64,000 nucleotides of DNA from an uncultured Luteitalea sp. (GTDB taxonomy: Bacteria > Acidobacteriota > Vicinamibacteria > Vicinamibacterales > Vicinamibacteraceae). Every line of letters starts with the position of its first letter. Within the stretch, counting starts at the first letter, position 1. Positions 46,461 to 56,021 of the stretch are shown in pieces. A program made the translations under genes and the position numbers. The DNA lies in the NCBI GenBank assembly GCA_934541105.1, contig CAKTDA010000006.1, forward strand, positions 248,001 through 312,000. The letters run 5' to 3'. The notes below the pieces were generated by a model. The model did no database searches. It saw nothing but the letters and a program-made list of their open reading frames with translations, and was not told the DNA's origin.

Positions 46461-46485
46461 GGGGGCTCGGGATTCGGGATTCGGA
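46461..46485. repeat. Short G-rich direct repeat between gnd and kdgK
   Basis: The spacer holds a run of five Gs and then CTCGGG, ATTCGGG and ATTCGG units. This gives four closely spaced G-tracts on the plus strand, with the last only GG. It is the only notable feature of the 58-base gap. Confidence 0.5.
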
Positions 46486-46502
46486 CGTTCCGCGTTCGGC
46501 GT

Positions 46503-47915
46503 TCAGCCCTGCAAGCTGTTCCACTCGGTGTGGAACGAGCCGTCGCGGTCGGTGCGGCGATACGTATGGGCGCCGAAGTAGTCGCGCTGGCCCTGCGTCA
46601 GGTTTGCCGGGAGCCGCGCGCTGCGGAACGCATCGTAGTAGGCGAGCGAGGCGCTCGTGGCAAGCGTCGGGATGCCGAGGCCGATGGCCGTCTGCACGAA
46701 CTCGCGCCAGGCCTGCTGACGCTCACCGACTGCCGCGCTGAAGGCCGGGTCGGTCAGCAGGTTCACGAGTTGCGGGTCGCGCGCGAACGCCGCGCGGATG
46801 TCCTCGAGCAGCGTCGCACGGATGATGCAGCCCGCTCGCCAGATGCGCGCAACCTCGCCGGGGTCCACGTCGTAGCCGTACTCGGCCGAGGCCATCCGCA
46901 GCAGCGACATGCCTTGCGCGTAGGACGTGACCTTGCTCGCATACAGCGCCTGCCGCGCCGTGTCGATCAGCCTCGTGCGGTCGCCCGTGAAGGCCGCCGA
47001 CGGGCCCGTGAGCACTGCCGATGCCGCAACGCGCTGGGCCTTCTGCGCGGAGATCAGCCGCGACTCGACCGCTGCGTTCACGGTCGGAATCGGCGCGCCG
47101 ACGTCGAACGAGTCCTGGCTCATCCACTTGCCGGTGCCCTTCTGCTGCGCCTCGTCGAGGATCACGTCCACGAGCGGCCCGCCCGTGTCGGGGTCCTGCT
47201 GCGACAACACGTCGGCGGTGATCTCCACGAGGTACGACTTCAGCTCGCCGCGATTCCACTCGGCAAAGACCTCGGCAATCTCGCCGGCACGCATGCCCAG
47301 CCCGCGGCCGAGGACGTCGTACACCTCGGCGATGAGCTGCATGTCGCCGTACTCGATGCCGTTGTGCACCATCTTCACGTAGTGCCCGGCACCGCGCGCG
47401 CCGACGTACCCCACGCACGGCAACCCGTCGTCGGCCCTTGCGGCAATCGCCTCGAAGATCGGCTTGACGGCATCCCATGCCTCGCGGGCGCCGCCGGGCA
47501 TGATGGCCGGACCACGCAGCGCGCCTTCCTCGCCACCCGAGACGCCCGTCCCGACGAACCTGATGCCGCGCGCGGCCAGTTCGGCCTCGCGCCTGTCGGT
47601 GTCCTTGAAGAAGGAGTTGCCCGCGTCGATGACGATGTCGCCGGCCTCGAGGTGCGGCAGGACGTGCGCGATCACGTCGTCCACGGCCTTGCCGGCGGGC
47701 ACCATCAGCAGGAGCTTCCGCGGACGCGCGAGACTTGCCGCCAGCTGCTCGGCTGATGTCGCGCCGATGACGCGGCGTCCATCGCCGGCCGCGAAGGCCT
47801 GCGTCCTCGCGGCGTCGAGGTCGTAGCCAGCCACGGTGAATCCGCGGCTCTCGATGTTGCGGGCGAGATTGCCGCCCATCACGCCCAGGCCCACTACGCC
47901 AATGTCACAGGTCAT
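46503..47915 (-). CDS. gnd: 6-phosphogluconate dehydrogenase, decarboxylating
   Basis: The enzyme oxidises 6-phosphogluconate to ribulose 5-phosphate with loss of CO2. At 470 residues it is full length. The NADP site is GVVGLGVMGGNLARNI; GTGVSGGEEGALRGPAIMPGG, the catalytic Lys of GHYVKMVHNGIEYG, and QQKGTGKWM are the expected motifs, and the C-terminus has YRRTDRDGSFHTEW. GAGG lies about 7 bases before the ATG. It probably shares a transcript with kdgK. Confidence 0.95.
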   Translation of the reverse strand: MTCDIGVVGLGVMGGNLARNIESRGFTVAGYDLDAARTQAFAAGDGRRVIGATSAEQLAASLARPRKLLLMVPAGKAVDDVIAHVLPHLEAGDIVIDAGNSFFKDTDRREAELAARGIRFVGTGVSGGEEGALRGPAIMPGGAREAWDAVKPIFEAIAARADDGLPCVGYVGARGAGHYVKMVHNGIEYGDMQLIAEVYDVLGRGLGMRAGEIAEVFAEWNRGELKSYLVEITADVLSQQDPDTGGPLVDVILDEAQQKGTGKWMSQDSFDVGAPIPTVNAAVESRLISAQKAQRVAASAVLTGPSAAFTGDRTRLIDTARQALYASKVTSYAQGMSLLRMASAEYGYDVDPGEVARIWRAGCIIRATLLEDIRAAFARDPQLVNLLTDPAFSAAVGERQQAWREFVQTAIGLGIPTLATSASLAYYDAFRSARLPANLTQGQRDYFGAHTYRRTDRDGSFHTEWNSLQG

Positions 47916-47992
47916 CGCATCCTCGCGGCGTATTCTCTCCCGTCCACGAGGGGAATGCGAGAGACCGCGTTGGGCTACCATCGGAAGAGGCC

Positions 47993-49006
47993 GTGCACGA
48001 GATGCCCCACGTACCGCCCGCCGAGCACCCTGCGCCCGCGGGGAGGCGCAGACGAGGATTCCCCGGGCGCCGCACCTTCCTTGCCACGGGACTTGCCGCG
48101 GGCGCCGGCGGCGCGTGGGCTTCGCTGTCGCCGTCGTGGGGCGCACGCTTCATCCGCGAGCGCGTCGGCGAGTTCGGACGCACCGTGCCTGACGCCCCGC
48201 TGACGCCGACGCCGGCGGCCTGGTCCGACAATGCCATCACGATCGCCTGGCTCGGGCACGCCACCGTCCTCGTGAACTTCTACGGCCTGCGCATCCTCGT
48301 CGACCCGACGTTCTTCACGCGCATCGGCGTGGACGCCTGGCTCGGCACCATCGGACCGCTGCGACTCGTGCGCTGCGCGCTGCGGCCGGAAGCGGTCCCC
48401 GAGATCGACCTGCTGCTCGTGACGCACGCGCACTTCGATCACCTCGACACGCCCTCGCTTGCGGCCGTGCCCGGGCGCCCGGCCGTGGTGATGGCCCACG
48501 CCACGTCGGACCTGCTGCCGCGGCGGCCATGGACCTCGGTGACGGAACTTCGCTGGGAAGAGACGACGCACGTCGTCACGCCGCGAGGCGATGCGCGCGT
48601 GCGGGCGATCGAGGTCGATCACTGGGGCGCGCGGATCAGGCGGGACACCTGGCGTGGATTTGCCGGCTTCGTCGTCGAACGCGAGGGCCGGCGCCTGCTG
48701 ATTGGCGGCGACACCGCCGACACGCCGCTCTTTGCCAGCCATCGGCGGCACGGTCCCTTCGAGGCGGCCGTGATGCCGATCGGCGCGTACGACCCCTGGA
48801 TCCGATTCCACTGCACGCCCGAACAGGCGGTCCGGATGGCCGATGCCGCCGGGGCCCGCCTGTTCGTGCCCGTGCACCACCAGTCGTTCCGGCTGAGCCG
48901 CGAACCGCTGCTCGAGCCCATCGAGCGCACGGAAGCGGCGCTCGCGCAGGAGCAGGGACGGATCGCGCTGCGGCAGATCGGCGAGACCGCCGTAATCGCC
49001 GGCTGA
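47993..49006 (+). CDS. Tat-exported MBL-fold hydrolase (NAPE-PLD/UlaG-like)
   Basis: This is a 337-residue metallo-beta-lactamase-fold protein. The metal motif is H145-A-H147-F-D149-H150 (THAHFDHLD), followed by GGDTADTPLF and PVHHQSF. AWLGHATVLVNFYGLRILVDPTF is typical of the RomA/NAPE-PLD-like group of phosphodiesterases. The start GRRTFLATGLAAGAGG is Tat-like. The GTG at 47993 and an ATG at 48002 are both possible starts; TACCAT lies 11 bases before the former. The substrate is unknown. Confidence 0.8.
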   Translation: MHEMPHVPPAEHPAPAGRRRRGFPGRRTFLATGLAAGAGGAWASLSPSWGARFIRERVGEFGRTVPDAPLTPTPAAWSDNAITIAWLGHATVLVNFYGLRILVDPTFFTRIGVDAWLGTIGPLRLVRCALRPEAVPEIDLLLVTHAHFDHLDTPSLAAVPGRPAVVMAHATSDLLPRRPWTSVTELRWEETTHVVTPRGDARVRAIEVDHWGARIRRDTWRGFAGFVVEREGRRLLIGGDTADTPLFASHRRHGPFEAAVMPIGAYDPWIRFHCTPEQAVRMADAAGARLFVPVHHQSFRLSREPLLEPIERTEAALAQEQGRIALRQIGETAVIAG

Positions 49007-49011
49007 TCTCT

Positions 49012-52000
49012 CTACGCGGCGTTCTGTTCGCCCACCACGCGAGGCGGCGGCACGAGCCACTCCTCGAGATCCGCGAGCGCGATGGCCGGCACGCGCTCGT
49101 GCAGCAGCAGCTCGGTGGCCAGCACCTGCGGCTCGGCGTGGAAGTGCTGCTGCAGTGCGTTGCCGCACAGCACGTTGCACACCGCCAGCAGGCTCATGCC
49201 CTGGTGGTGCGCCATCCACGTGCGCACCGGGACAGGATCGCCGTGACTGAAGTCCACCGCTTCGTAGAGACCGTACGCGCCGGCCCAGCCGCGCGCCTCC
49301 ATCTGCCGCAGGTTCCTGATGCTGTGATGCGGATCGACCGCCAGCGCCAGGTACGACGAGTACGGCGACACCACGAGCGCCCTGTCGGTCCGCTGGCTGC
49401 GCGCGACGTCCGGCAGGCCGAACGGCGCGTAACCGTACTCGGCACTCCCGGGCGTGACGCAGCCCGATTCGGAGATGCCCCACGGGATGTCGCGGCGGCG
49501 CGCGAACGCCTGCTGCAGCCGCACGACGGCCTTGACGCTGTCGGCGAGAATCGTGCGCGGATAGTGACGCATCCAGATGGCCGGCATGAGGTACTCGAAC
49601 ATCGTGCCGGTCCAGGAGGCGAGCACCTTGATGCCACGCGAGGCCACGTGCGCACGCCCGAGGTGGAACCAGCTGTCCTGCGGCACCTCGCCCTTCGCGA
49701 TGGCGACAAACGCCGCGATCCGCGCCTCGGATGCCAGCAGGTCGTAGGTCGATGGCTCGAGCCTGGCCGTCGCCGCGTCGTAGCCGACCGACAGCGTCTT
49801 CTTGCGGGCGTCGTACAGGAACGCGAAGTCCATGTCGGCCACTGCCTGGCCCGCCTGCTCCGCGATTGCCGTCAGCTCGGCACGCGTGACGGCCCCGAGC
49901 GCGGGACGCAGCGTGCGCGCGCGGACGATCCGCTCCACGAGCTCGCCGGCCCACCACGCCAGTTCGCGTGCCTGTTCGTCGTCACGGTCGCGGGCCGATC
50001 GGGCGGCGACGTCGGAGGCGAAGTGTCGCGCGAGCGCCTCGAGCTGCGGGAGCGCCGCAGCACCGTCAACGTCGGACCGCAGCACGCGGTCGGCGAGTGC
50101 CTGCGCGCCCGGGTCGTCGGTCGTGCGCAACAGGTGCGCGAGATCCCGGATTCCCGACAAGAGACGTTCGGCGCGGGGCGGCTCGCGCAGGAAGTCGAGC
50201 GCGGCCTGCTTGAGCGTCCAGAGGCTCGCGGCAAGGTTGCCGCTGTCGACCGTCGAGACGAACGTCGGCTCGAGCGCGCCGCACGTCTCGACGTCGCTCC
50301 AGTTGAGGACGTGCCCGCGCACCTTCGGCAGCCGGCCCATGCCCTCGAGCGTGCGCCGGGTCTCGGCGGCGAACTCGGCGACGGTGAGGTGCCCCATCTG
50401 CACGGCAGCGATCCGGGCGTTCAGGAGAAACCCGAGGTTGGTCGGCGACAGGCGCTCGGCAGCCACGCCGTCCTCGCGGACGTGATCGGGGACGAGCCAG
50501 TTGCGGCGGTCGGTCGAGAACTCGCGGAAGTAGCGCCACATGCGCCATGCCTGCACGCGCAGCCACGCGTCCTCGTCGGCCGACAGGTGAACTGCCCCCT
50601 GGCGCGGGGCGCGGCTCAGCCAGATCGCGATCGGGCGCGCGCATGCCCAGAGCGCGAGCACCGGCGTCGCCGCCCACATCGCGTCCGGCCGCAGCGCTGC
50701 AATGGCGGCCACGAGCGCCAGCACGATCAGCGGCGACCAGTCCAGGTACAGGTCGGCAGCACGCTTGGGCCCTCGCGCGTCGCGCGTCTCGGCCGCGGTC
50801 TCCCATTCGAGCAGGCGCTGTCGCGTGACGAAGACGCGCGACAGCGACCGGGCAATGGCGTCGACCGCCAGCAGCGCGTCGTACAGCAGGAACGTCAGCG
50901 TGAGCACGACCATGCCGTGCTGCCGCGCGAACGTCCGCATCGTGCTCGCGCACCAGCGCCAGAATCCGGTGCGGCCCCACGGCGCCCGCACGAGCGACAC
51001 GGCCAGGCCCGTCCATGCCGGCAGCACCAGCATCGCGACGCTCAGCGCCGTCCAGAGTGCGGCGCTCCCGGGCAGCACCAGCCAGCCGGCGAGCAAGAGC
51101 AGCAGCATCGCCGGTTCCAGCAGGCTCCGCCGCAGGTTGTCGAGGATCTTCCAGCGTGCGATGAGCGAGCTGTGGTTCCTGACGATGCGGCCGCGGCCAT
51201 CGGGCACGCGCGGCATCAGCCAGCGGAGGATCTGCCAGTCGCCGCGCATCCAGCGATGCTTGCGCCGGCTGTACGCGCTGAAGTGCGTCGGGTAGTCGTC
51301 CACGAGCTCGATGTCGGTCACGAGCGCCGCGCGCGCGAAGATGCCCTCGATCAGGTCGTGGCTGAGCAGCGCGTTCTCGGGGAACCGGTGCCCGAGCACC
51401 GTGTGGAACGCATCGACGTCGTAGATGCCCTTGCCCGTGAAGATGCCCTCGCCAAACAGGTCCTGGTACGCATCGGAGATCGCCCGCGTGTAGATGTCGA
51501 AGCCCGTCTCGCCCGACAACAGGCGCGCAAGCCAGCTGCGCGACGCCGAATGCGTGCTGATGCCGATGCGCGGCTGCAGGATGCCGTAGCCCTCGATCAC
51601 CCGGTTCGTGCGCGGATCGATCACCGCCCGGTTCAGCGGGTGCGCGATCGCGCCGACGAGCTGATGCGCCGAGTCACGCGGCAACTGCGTGTCGCTGTCG
51701 AGCGTGATGACGTAGCGGATGCGCGTCAGCACGTCCAGGTTGCCCACCTTCACCGGAAAGCTGTCGAAGCCCCCGCGCAGCAGGCGGTTCAGGTCGAGCA
51801 GCTTGCCGCGCTTGCGCTCCCATCCCATCCAGCGGCGCTCGGACGGGTTGTACACGCGATGCCGGTGGAACAGGTAGAAGGGCGTCCGTTCGGCCGTTCC
51901 GTACCGCGCATTGAGCCCCTCGACGAGCGACACCGCGAGCGGGACGAGCGGCTCGTCGTCGGCGCCGGCCTGATCGGCGGCGTCGGTCGAGTCGGTCAGC

Positions 52001-53298
52001 AGCGCGAAATGGAGCTGCGGATCGCGGTTGGCCAGGTACCGGATCTCGAGATCCATCACGAGCTCGTGGACGTGCTGCTCGTCGAGCAGCAGCGCCGGCA
52101 CCGCGACCATCGTCTCGCAGTCGGTCGGGATGCCTTTCGCGAAATCGAGCTTCGGCAGCGAGCGCGGCCGCGCGACGGCTGGCACGAGCGCGTTGACGAA
52201 CTCCACGGCGGCCTGCATCGCGGGCAGCAGCAGGAGCGCGAACGCCACGAGCGCCGGGGCGGGTAACGTGATCCCCTGCAGCATGAACAGGACGATGGCG
52301 ACCGAGGCGACGGCCACGCCGCCCAGGTAGAACGCCGTCGCATGTGCGCGCACGAATGCCGCAAGTCGGTGGTGCCACGGCGGACGGACGTCGATGACCG
52401 CCTCCAGCGCCTGCCGTCCTTCGGCGACGAGGTAGAAGCCGACGTGCATGCGGCGCGTCGCGACCGGATCGTCGTCGCCCGCTGTCTCGGCGGACGCTGC
52501 GGCGTCCGCGAGGCACAGCGCGGCTTCCGCGACCTGCCGCTCGGAAGCCACCGCATGCCTGGCGAGGTACGAGACGACGTGGCGATAGCCATCGCGACTC
52601 GCCTCGTCCATCGACGCATACGCCCCGGCAGGATCCGCGGCAAGGACGTGATCGACGACGCTGGCCTCGACAAACAGCTGCTCCCAGTTCGCATCGCCCA
52701 CGCGGCGGATGCCTTCGATGGCACGCGAGGCGCGCGCCGCATCGCCGGCATCGGCGGCGGCCACGACGCGATCGAGCAGGTCGAGCATCAGCGCGCCGCG
52801 CGTCGCCCACAGCTCGCCGAGCTGCAGGTCGTCCACGTCCTGCGCACCACGCAGGAAGGCGATGAACGGCTCGTCGCCGAAGCCTGTGCGGCCGGCGTAC
52901 GCCAGGTACGCGGCAGCAAGGCGGCTCACGCGCGGGCCAGTGCCGGCCTCGTCGCTCACGGCCGGATGATCGTGCGACGTCCACAGGAAGTCGCGCGCCT
53001 CGCCTTCGGCCGAGGACAGCAGCCGCGCGTTCTCCGACAGCCAGTCCCGCAGGGCCGCAGACGCGTGCGGGCGGGCCATTGCGGCCTTCAGGTCGCCCCG
53101 CAGCCGCGTCGCGCGCCGGCGAATGCCGCGCACACGCGAACGTGCGAGGGTCAGTGGCGGCAGCGCGCGGGCCGCGGCCACGCCGGCATCGCGATACGCC
53201 TTGAGGTCCACTCGCGGTGTGCCGCCGCTTGCGAGGCCGACGCCGTCGGCCACCCGATAGGTGACCCTGAGGTCGGCTCCCGGTACGTGCATGTTCAT
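49012..53298 (-). CDS. Cyclic beta-1,2-glucan synthase-like protein lacking the GH94 part
   Basis: This is a 1428-residue membrane enzyme. After a helical N-terminus and two membrane segments (about residues 333-375), a GT84 domain shows TLDSDTQLPRDSAHQLVG, GKGIYDVDAFH, SHDLIEG and RKHRWMRGDWQI. More membrane segments follow, and then a glycoamylase-like domain from about residue 1000 (LNWSDVETCGAL, FEYLMPAIWM, WMAHHQGMSL). NdvB/ChvB synthases are about 2800 residues and end with a GH94 phosphorylase that trims chain length. That part is absent here, and the gene ends cleanly. An ABC exporter gene lies 17 bases upstream. Confidence 0.83.
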   Translation of the reverse strand: MNMHVPGADLRVTYRVADGVGLASGGTPRVDLKAYRDAGVAAARALPPLTLARSRVRGIRRRATRLRGDLKAAMARPHASAALRDWLSENARLLSSAEGEARDFLWTSHDHPAVSDEAGTGPRVSRLAAAYLAYAGRTGFGDEPFIAFLRGAQDVDDLQLGELWATRGALMLDLLDRVVAAADAGDAARASRAIEGIRRVGDANWEQLFVEASVVDHVLAADPAGAYASMDEASRDGYRHVVSYLARHAVASERQVAEAALCLADAAASAETAGDDDPVATRRMHVGFYLVAEGRQALEAVIDVRPPWHHRLAAFVRAHATAFYLGGVAVASVAIVLFMLQGITLPAPALVAFALLLLPAMQAAVEFVNALVPAVARPRSLPKLDFAKGIPTDCETMVAVPALLLDEQHVHELVMDLEIRYLANRDPQLHFALLTDSTDAADQAGADDEPLVPLAVSLVEGLNARYGTAERTPFYLFHRHRVYNPSERRWMGWERKRGKLLDLNRLLRGGFDSFPVKVGNLDVLTRIRYVITLDSDTQLPRDSAHQLVGAIAHPLNRAVIDPRTNRVIEGYGILQPRIGISTHSASRSWLARLLSGETGFDIYTRAISDAYQDLFGEGIFTGKGIYDVDAFHTVLGHRFPENALLSHDLIEGIFARAALVTDIELVDDYPTHFSAYSRRKHRWMRGDWQILRWLMPRVPDGRGRIVRNHSSLIARWKILDNLRRSLLEPAMLLLLLAGWLVLPGSAALWTALSVAMLVLPAWTGLAVSLVRAPWGRTGFWRWCASTMRTFARQHGMVVLTLTFLLYDALLAVDAIARSLSRVFVTRQRLLEWETAAETRDARGPKRAADLYLDWSPLIVLALVAAIAALRPDAMWAATPVLALWACARPIAIWLSRAPRQGAVHLSADEDAWLRVQAWRMWRYFREFSTDRRNWLVPDHVREDGVAAERLSPTNLGFLLNARIAAVQMGHLTVAEFAAETRRTLEGMGRLPKVRGHVLNWSDVETCGALEPTFVSTVDSGNLAASLWTLKQAALDFLREPPRAERLLSGIRDLAHLLRTTDDPGAQALADRVLRSDVDGAAALPQLEALARHFASDVAARSARDRDDEQARELAWWAGELVERIVRARTLRPALGAVTRAELTAIAEQAGQAVADMDFAFLYDARKKTLSVGYDAATARLEPSTYDLLASEARIAAFVAIAKGEVPQDSWFHLGRAHVASRGIKVLASWTGTMFEYLMPAIWMRHYPRTILADSVKAVVRLQQAFARRRDIPWGISESGCVTPGSAEYGYAPFGLPDVARSQRTDRALVVSPYSSYLALAVDPHHSIRNLRQMEARGWAGAYGLYEAVDFSHGDPVPVRTWMAHHQGMSLLAVCNVLCGNALQQHFHAEPQVLATELLLHERVPAIALADLEEWLVPPPRVVGEQNAA

Positions 53299-53315
53299 GG
53301 TTCGGTCTTCCTCGA

Positions 53316-55133
53316 TTACCGGTAACTGGCGGCCTGCAGCTCGAACATCCGCGCATAGCGGGCGCCGCGCGCCATCAGCGACTCGTGATGGCCGTCTTCC
53401 TCGATGCGCCCATCGGCGAGCACCACGATCCGGTCGGCCATGCGTACGGTGGAGAAGCGGTGCGAGATGAGCAGCGCCATGCGTCCGTCCGTCAGCTCGG
53501 CGAAGCGCTCGAACACCTCGAACTCGGAACGAGCGTCGAGTGCGGCCGTCGGCTCGTCGAGCACCAGCAGTTGCGCGTCACGGAGGTACGCGCGGGCGAG
53601 GGCGACCTTCTGCCACTCGCCGCCCGACAGGTCGAGCCCGCCGTCGAAGCGGCGGCCGAGCAGCTGGTCGTAGCCCGCCGGCAGCCGCGCGATGACGTCG
53701 TGAGCGAGGCTGCGGCCGGCCGCCTTGCGGATGCGCCAGTCGTCGCCGACGGCGTCGAGGCGTCCGACCGCGATGTTCTGGCGGGCGCTCATCTCGTAGC
53801 GGACGAAGTCCTGGAAGATGACGCCGATCTCGCGGTGGAGGTCGTCGACGTCGTAGTCGCGGAGGTCGACGCCGTCGAGCAGGATGCGTCCGCCGGTCGG
53901 GTCGTACAGCCGCGTGATCAGCTTCACCAGCGTCGTCTTGCCCTGGCCGTTCTCGCCGACGAGGGCAACGCGCTCGCCTGGTGCGATGCGCAGGTCCAGC
54001 CGATCGAGCACGGGGCGCGGGTTGCCGGGATACGCGAACGAGACGTCCTCGAACACGAAGCCGTCCCGGATGGGCCGCGGTGCCGGCACCGGATGGGGAG
54101 CGTTCGCGAGGGTCGGCTCGACGCGCATGAACTGCACGAGGTCGGTCAGGAACAGCGACTGGTCGGCAATGTTCGCGAAGGTCGAGAAGATCGACTGGAT
54201 GCTGGCGCTTGCGCCGGCGATGCTGCCCGCGAGCAGCTGCAGCGAGCCCCATGAGAGATCGCCCTGCACGGTGCGGTAGATGACGTAGGCGTACGCCCCG
54301 TAGTACGAACCGGTGCTGAGCAGCGAGAGCAGACCGCCGACGACGAGCCGGCGCCGCGCCAGCGCGACGTTCTGGTCGTAGAGCGTGTCGGAGATCTGCG
54401 CGTACTGTCCCGTGATGTATGGCGCCAGCCCGAACAGCTTCAGTTCCTTCGCCGTCTCGCGGCTCGCACCGAGCACGCGGAGGTAGTCGAGCTGCCGGCG
54501 CATCGGCGTCTGCCGCAGGTTCAGCGAGTAGCCGAGGAACGCGAAGTGGCTCTCGCCGATGAACGCCGGGACGACCGCGAGCACGAGGGCCAGCAGCAGC
54601 CACGGCGAGAACGACAGGATCGCCAGCGAGAGGCTCGTGGCGACGATGACCTGCTGCGCGACCTGGCCGATCGCCTGGATCATCGCGATGCGATCGGTGG
54701 CCTGGACGCGCGCGCGCTCCAGTTGATCGTGGAAGGTCGGGTCCTCGAACGACGTGAGGTCGAGTCGGGCCGCGTGCTCCATCACGCGCAGGCTGACGTG
54801 GCGCGTGAAGCGATCGGCGAGCAGCGAGTCGAAGAAACCGATCGTGCGGCCGAGCACACCGCCGGCAACCGCAAGGCCGCACTCGAGACCGACGAGCCAC
54901 CAGAACTCCGGCGGCAGAGCGCCCCCGCCGGTCTTCACCTGGACGGCGTCAAGGATCCGCTTGGCGACCATCAGCATCACGAACGGGATGAGCGCGGCGA
55001 CGAGCCGGCACGCCCAGCCCGCGGCCACGACGCCGGGGCCGGAGGCCCAGACGAGGCGCAGCAGTGCGGGGACGTTGCGAAGGGCGACGGCGCGTTCGCG
55101 CCAGCCGTGCCAGAAGCGGACGGTGTCGTTCAT
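53316..55133 (-). CDS. ABC exporter, fused permease and ATPase
   Basis: This is a 605-residue half-transporter. An N-terminal six-helix membrane domain precedes an ATPase with Walker A GENGQGKTT (about residues 392-400), signature LSGGEWQKVALARAY (about 495-510), Walker B LLVLDEPTAALD and the His switch ISHRFS. The ATG at 55133 is preferred to longer starts that lack a ribosome site. Two copies would form one exporter. It lies 17 bases before the glucan-synthase-like gene on the same strand, as expected if it exports that product (compare NdvA/ChvA). Confidence 0.87.
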   Translation of the reverse strand: MNDTVRFWHGWRERAVALRNVPALLRLVWASGPGVVAAGWACRLVAALIPFVMLMVAKRILDAVQVKTGGGALPPEFWWLVGLECGLAVAGGVLGRTIGFFDSLLADRFTRHVSLRVMEHAARLDLTSFEDPTFHDQLERARVQATDRIAMIQAIGQVAQQVIVATSLSLAILSFSPWLLLALVLAVVPAFIGESHFAFLGYSLNLRQTPMRRQLDYLRVLGASRETAKELKLFGLAPYITGQYAQISDTLYDQNVALARRRLVVGGLLSLLSTGSYYGAYAYVIYRTVQGDLSWGSLQLLAGSIAGASASIQSIFSTFANIADQSLFLTDLVQFMRVEPTLANAPHPVPAPRPIRDGFVFEDVSFAYPGNPRPVLDRLDLRIAPGERVALVGENGQGKTTLVKLITRLYDPTGGRILLDGVDLRDYDVDDLHREIGVIFQDFVRYEMSARQNIAVGRLDAVGDDWRIRKAAGRSLAHDVIARLPAGYDQLLGRRFDGGLDLSGGEWQKVALARAYLRDAQLLVLDEPTAALDARSEFEVFERFAELTDGRMALLISHRFSTVRMADRIVVLADGRIEEDGHHESLMARGARYARMFELQAASYR

Positions 55134-55289
55134 ATCGTCGTGCTGGATGTCGGACCAGCGCAGACACCTAGTGCAAGGGTCCGGCCACGTCGGCTGGGCC
55201 GAAATGCACGTCATCGCATCGCGCGACAGCAGGCAGCGCGGGTACTAATTACACAGCGCGGCGGCGGGGCAGTCGGGCGACACTACCCC

Positions 55290-56021
55290 ATGCGTTCCTG
55301 CCTGTTGTTGTCGAGCCTCGTGCTCATCGCTTCCGCACTCGTCGTGCCAACCGGGGCACAGACGCCGAACTCATCCGCACGCGCGTACATCGACGGCACG
55401 GGGCCGGGCTGGCGCACGCTCGGGCCCGCGGACTTCGCGCCGGTCAACGGCTACCCCGACACGTGGACGTGGAAGGGCGACCTGCTCGTCTCGACCGGTG
55501 TGCCGATTGGCGTGATGCGCACGCGCGAGCCGCTGACCAACTTCGAGCTCGTGGTGGAGTGGCGCCATTTGAAGCCGGCAGGCAACTCCGGCGTCTTCGC
55601 ATGGGTGCCGATGCAGGCGCTCGAGGGCCTGCCACCCGACAGGCTGCCGCGCTGGGGCATCGAGGTGCAGATGCTCGATCACGGCTACCGCGAGTGGTTC
55701 CGACGCGAGAGCAAGGGCAAGCCGGACGACTGGTTCTCGACAAACGGCGACATCTTCGCCGTCGGCAACTCGAAGCTGGAGCCGTTCGAGCCGCGATCGC
55801 CGGACGGATCGCGCAGCTTTCCGCGCGCCGAGCGCAGCCGCGGCGCCGGCGAGTGGAACCACTACTACGTGCGCGCGATCAACGGCGAGATCCGCCTGTG
55901 GGTGAACGGCGAGGAAGTGTCGGGCGGACGCGGTGCGGATCCCCGCACCGGGTACCTGTGCCTCGAGGCCGAGGGCTCGCCCATCGAGTTCCGCAACATC
56001 AGGGTTCGCGAGCTGCCGTAG
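55290..56021 (+). CDS. Exported DUF1080 (3-keto-disaccharide hydrolase-like) protein
   Basis: This is a 243-residue protein with a signal peptide (about 1-23) and a concanavalin-like DUF1080 domain: WTWKGDLLVSTGVPIGVMRT, NFELVVEWRHLKPAGNSGVF, WGIEVQMLDHG and GEWNHYYVRAINGEIRLWVNGEEV. Family members hydrolyse 3-keto-glycosides or bind sugars. A possible -10 (TACTAAT) lies about 40 bases upstream in the 156-base gap to the divergent ABC gene. Its 3' end overlaps that of the convergent cupin gene by 23 bases. Confidence 0.83.
   Translation: MRSCLLLSSLVLIASALVVPTGAQTPNSSARAYIDGTGPGWRTLGPADFAPVNGYPDTWTWKGDLLVSTGVPIGVMRTREPLTNFELVVEWRHLKPAGNSGVFAWVPMQALEGLPPDRLPRWGIEVQMLDHGYREWFRRESKGKPDDWFSTNGDIFAVGNSKLEPFEPRSPDGSRSFPRAERSRGAGEWNHYYVRAINGEIRLWVNGEEVSGGRGADPRTGYLCLEAEGSPIEFRNIRVRELP

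Noticed and set aside
48529..52266. A 1245-codon open frame on the plus strand opposite the glucan-synthase-like gene
   Set aside because: Its translation is rich in Arg, Ala and His with no domain. It is the expected antisense shadow of a GC-rich gene; the minus-strand frame has clear GT84 motifs.
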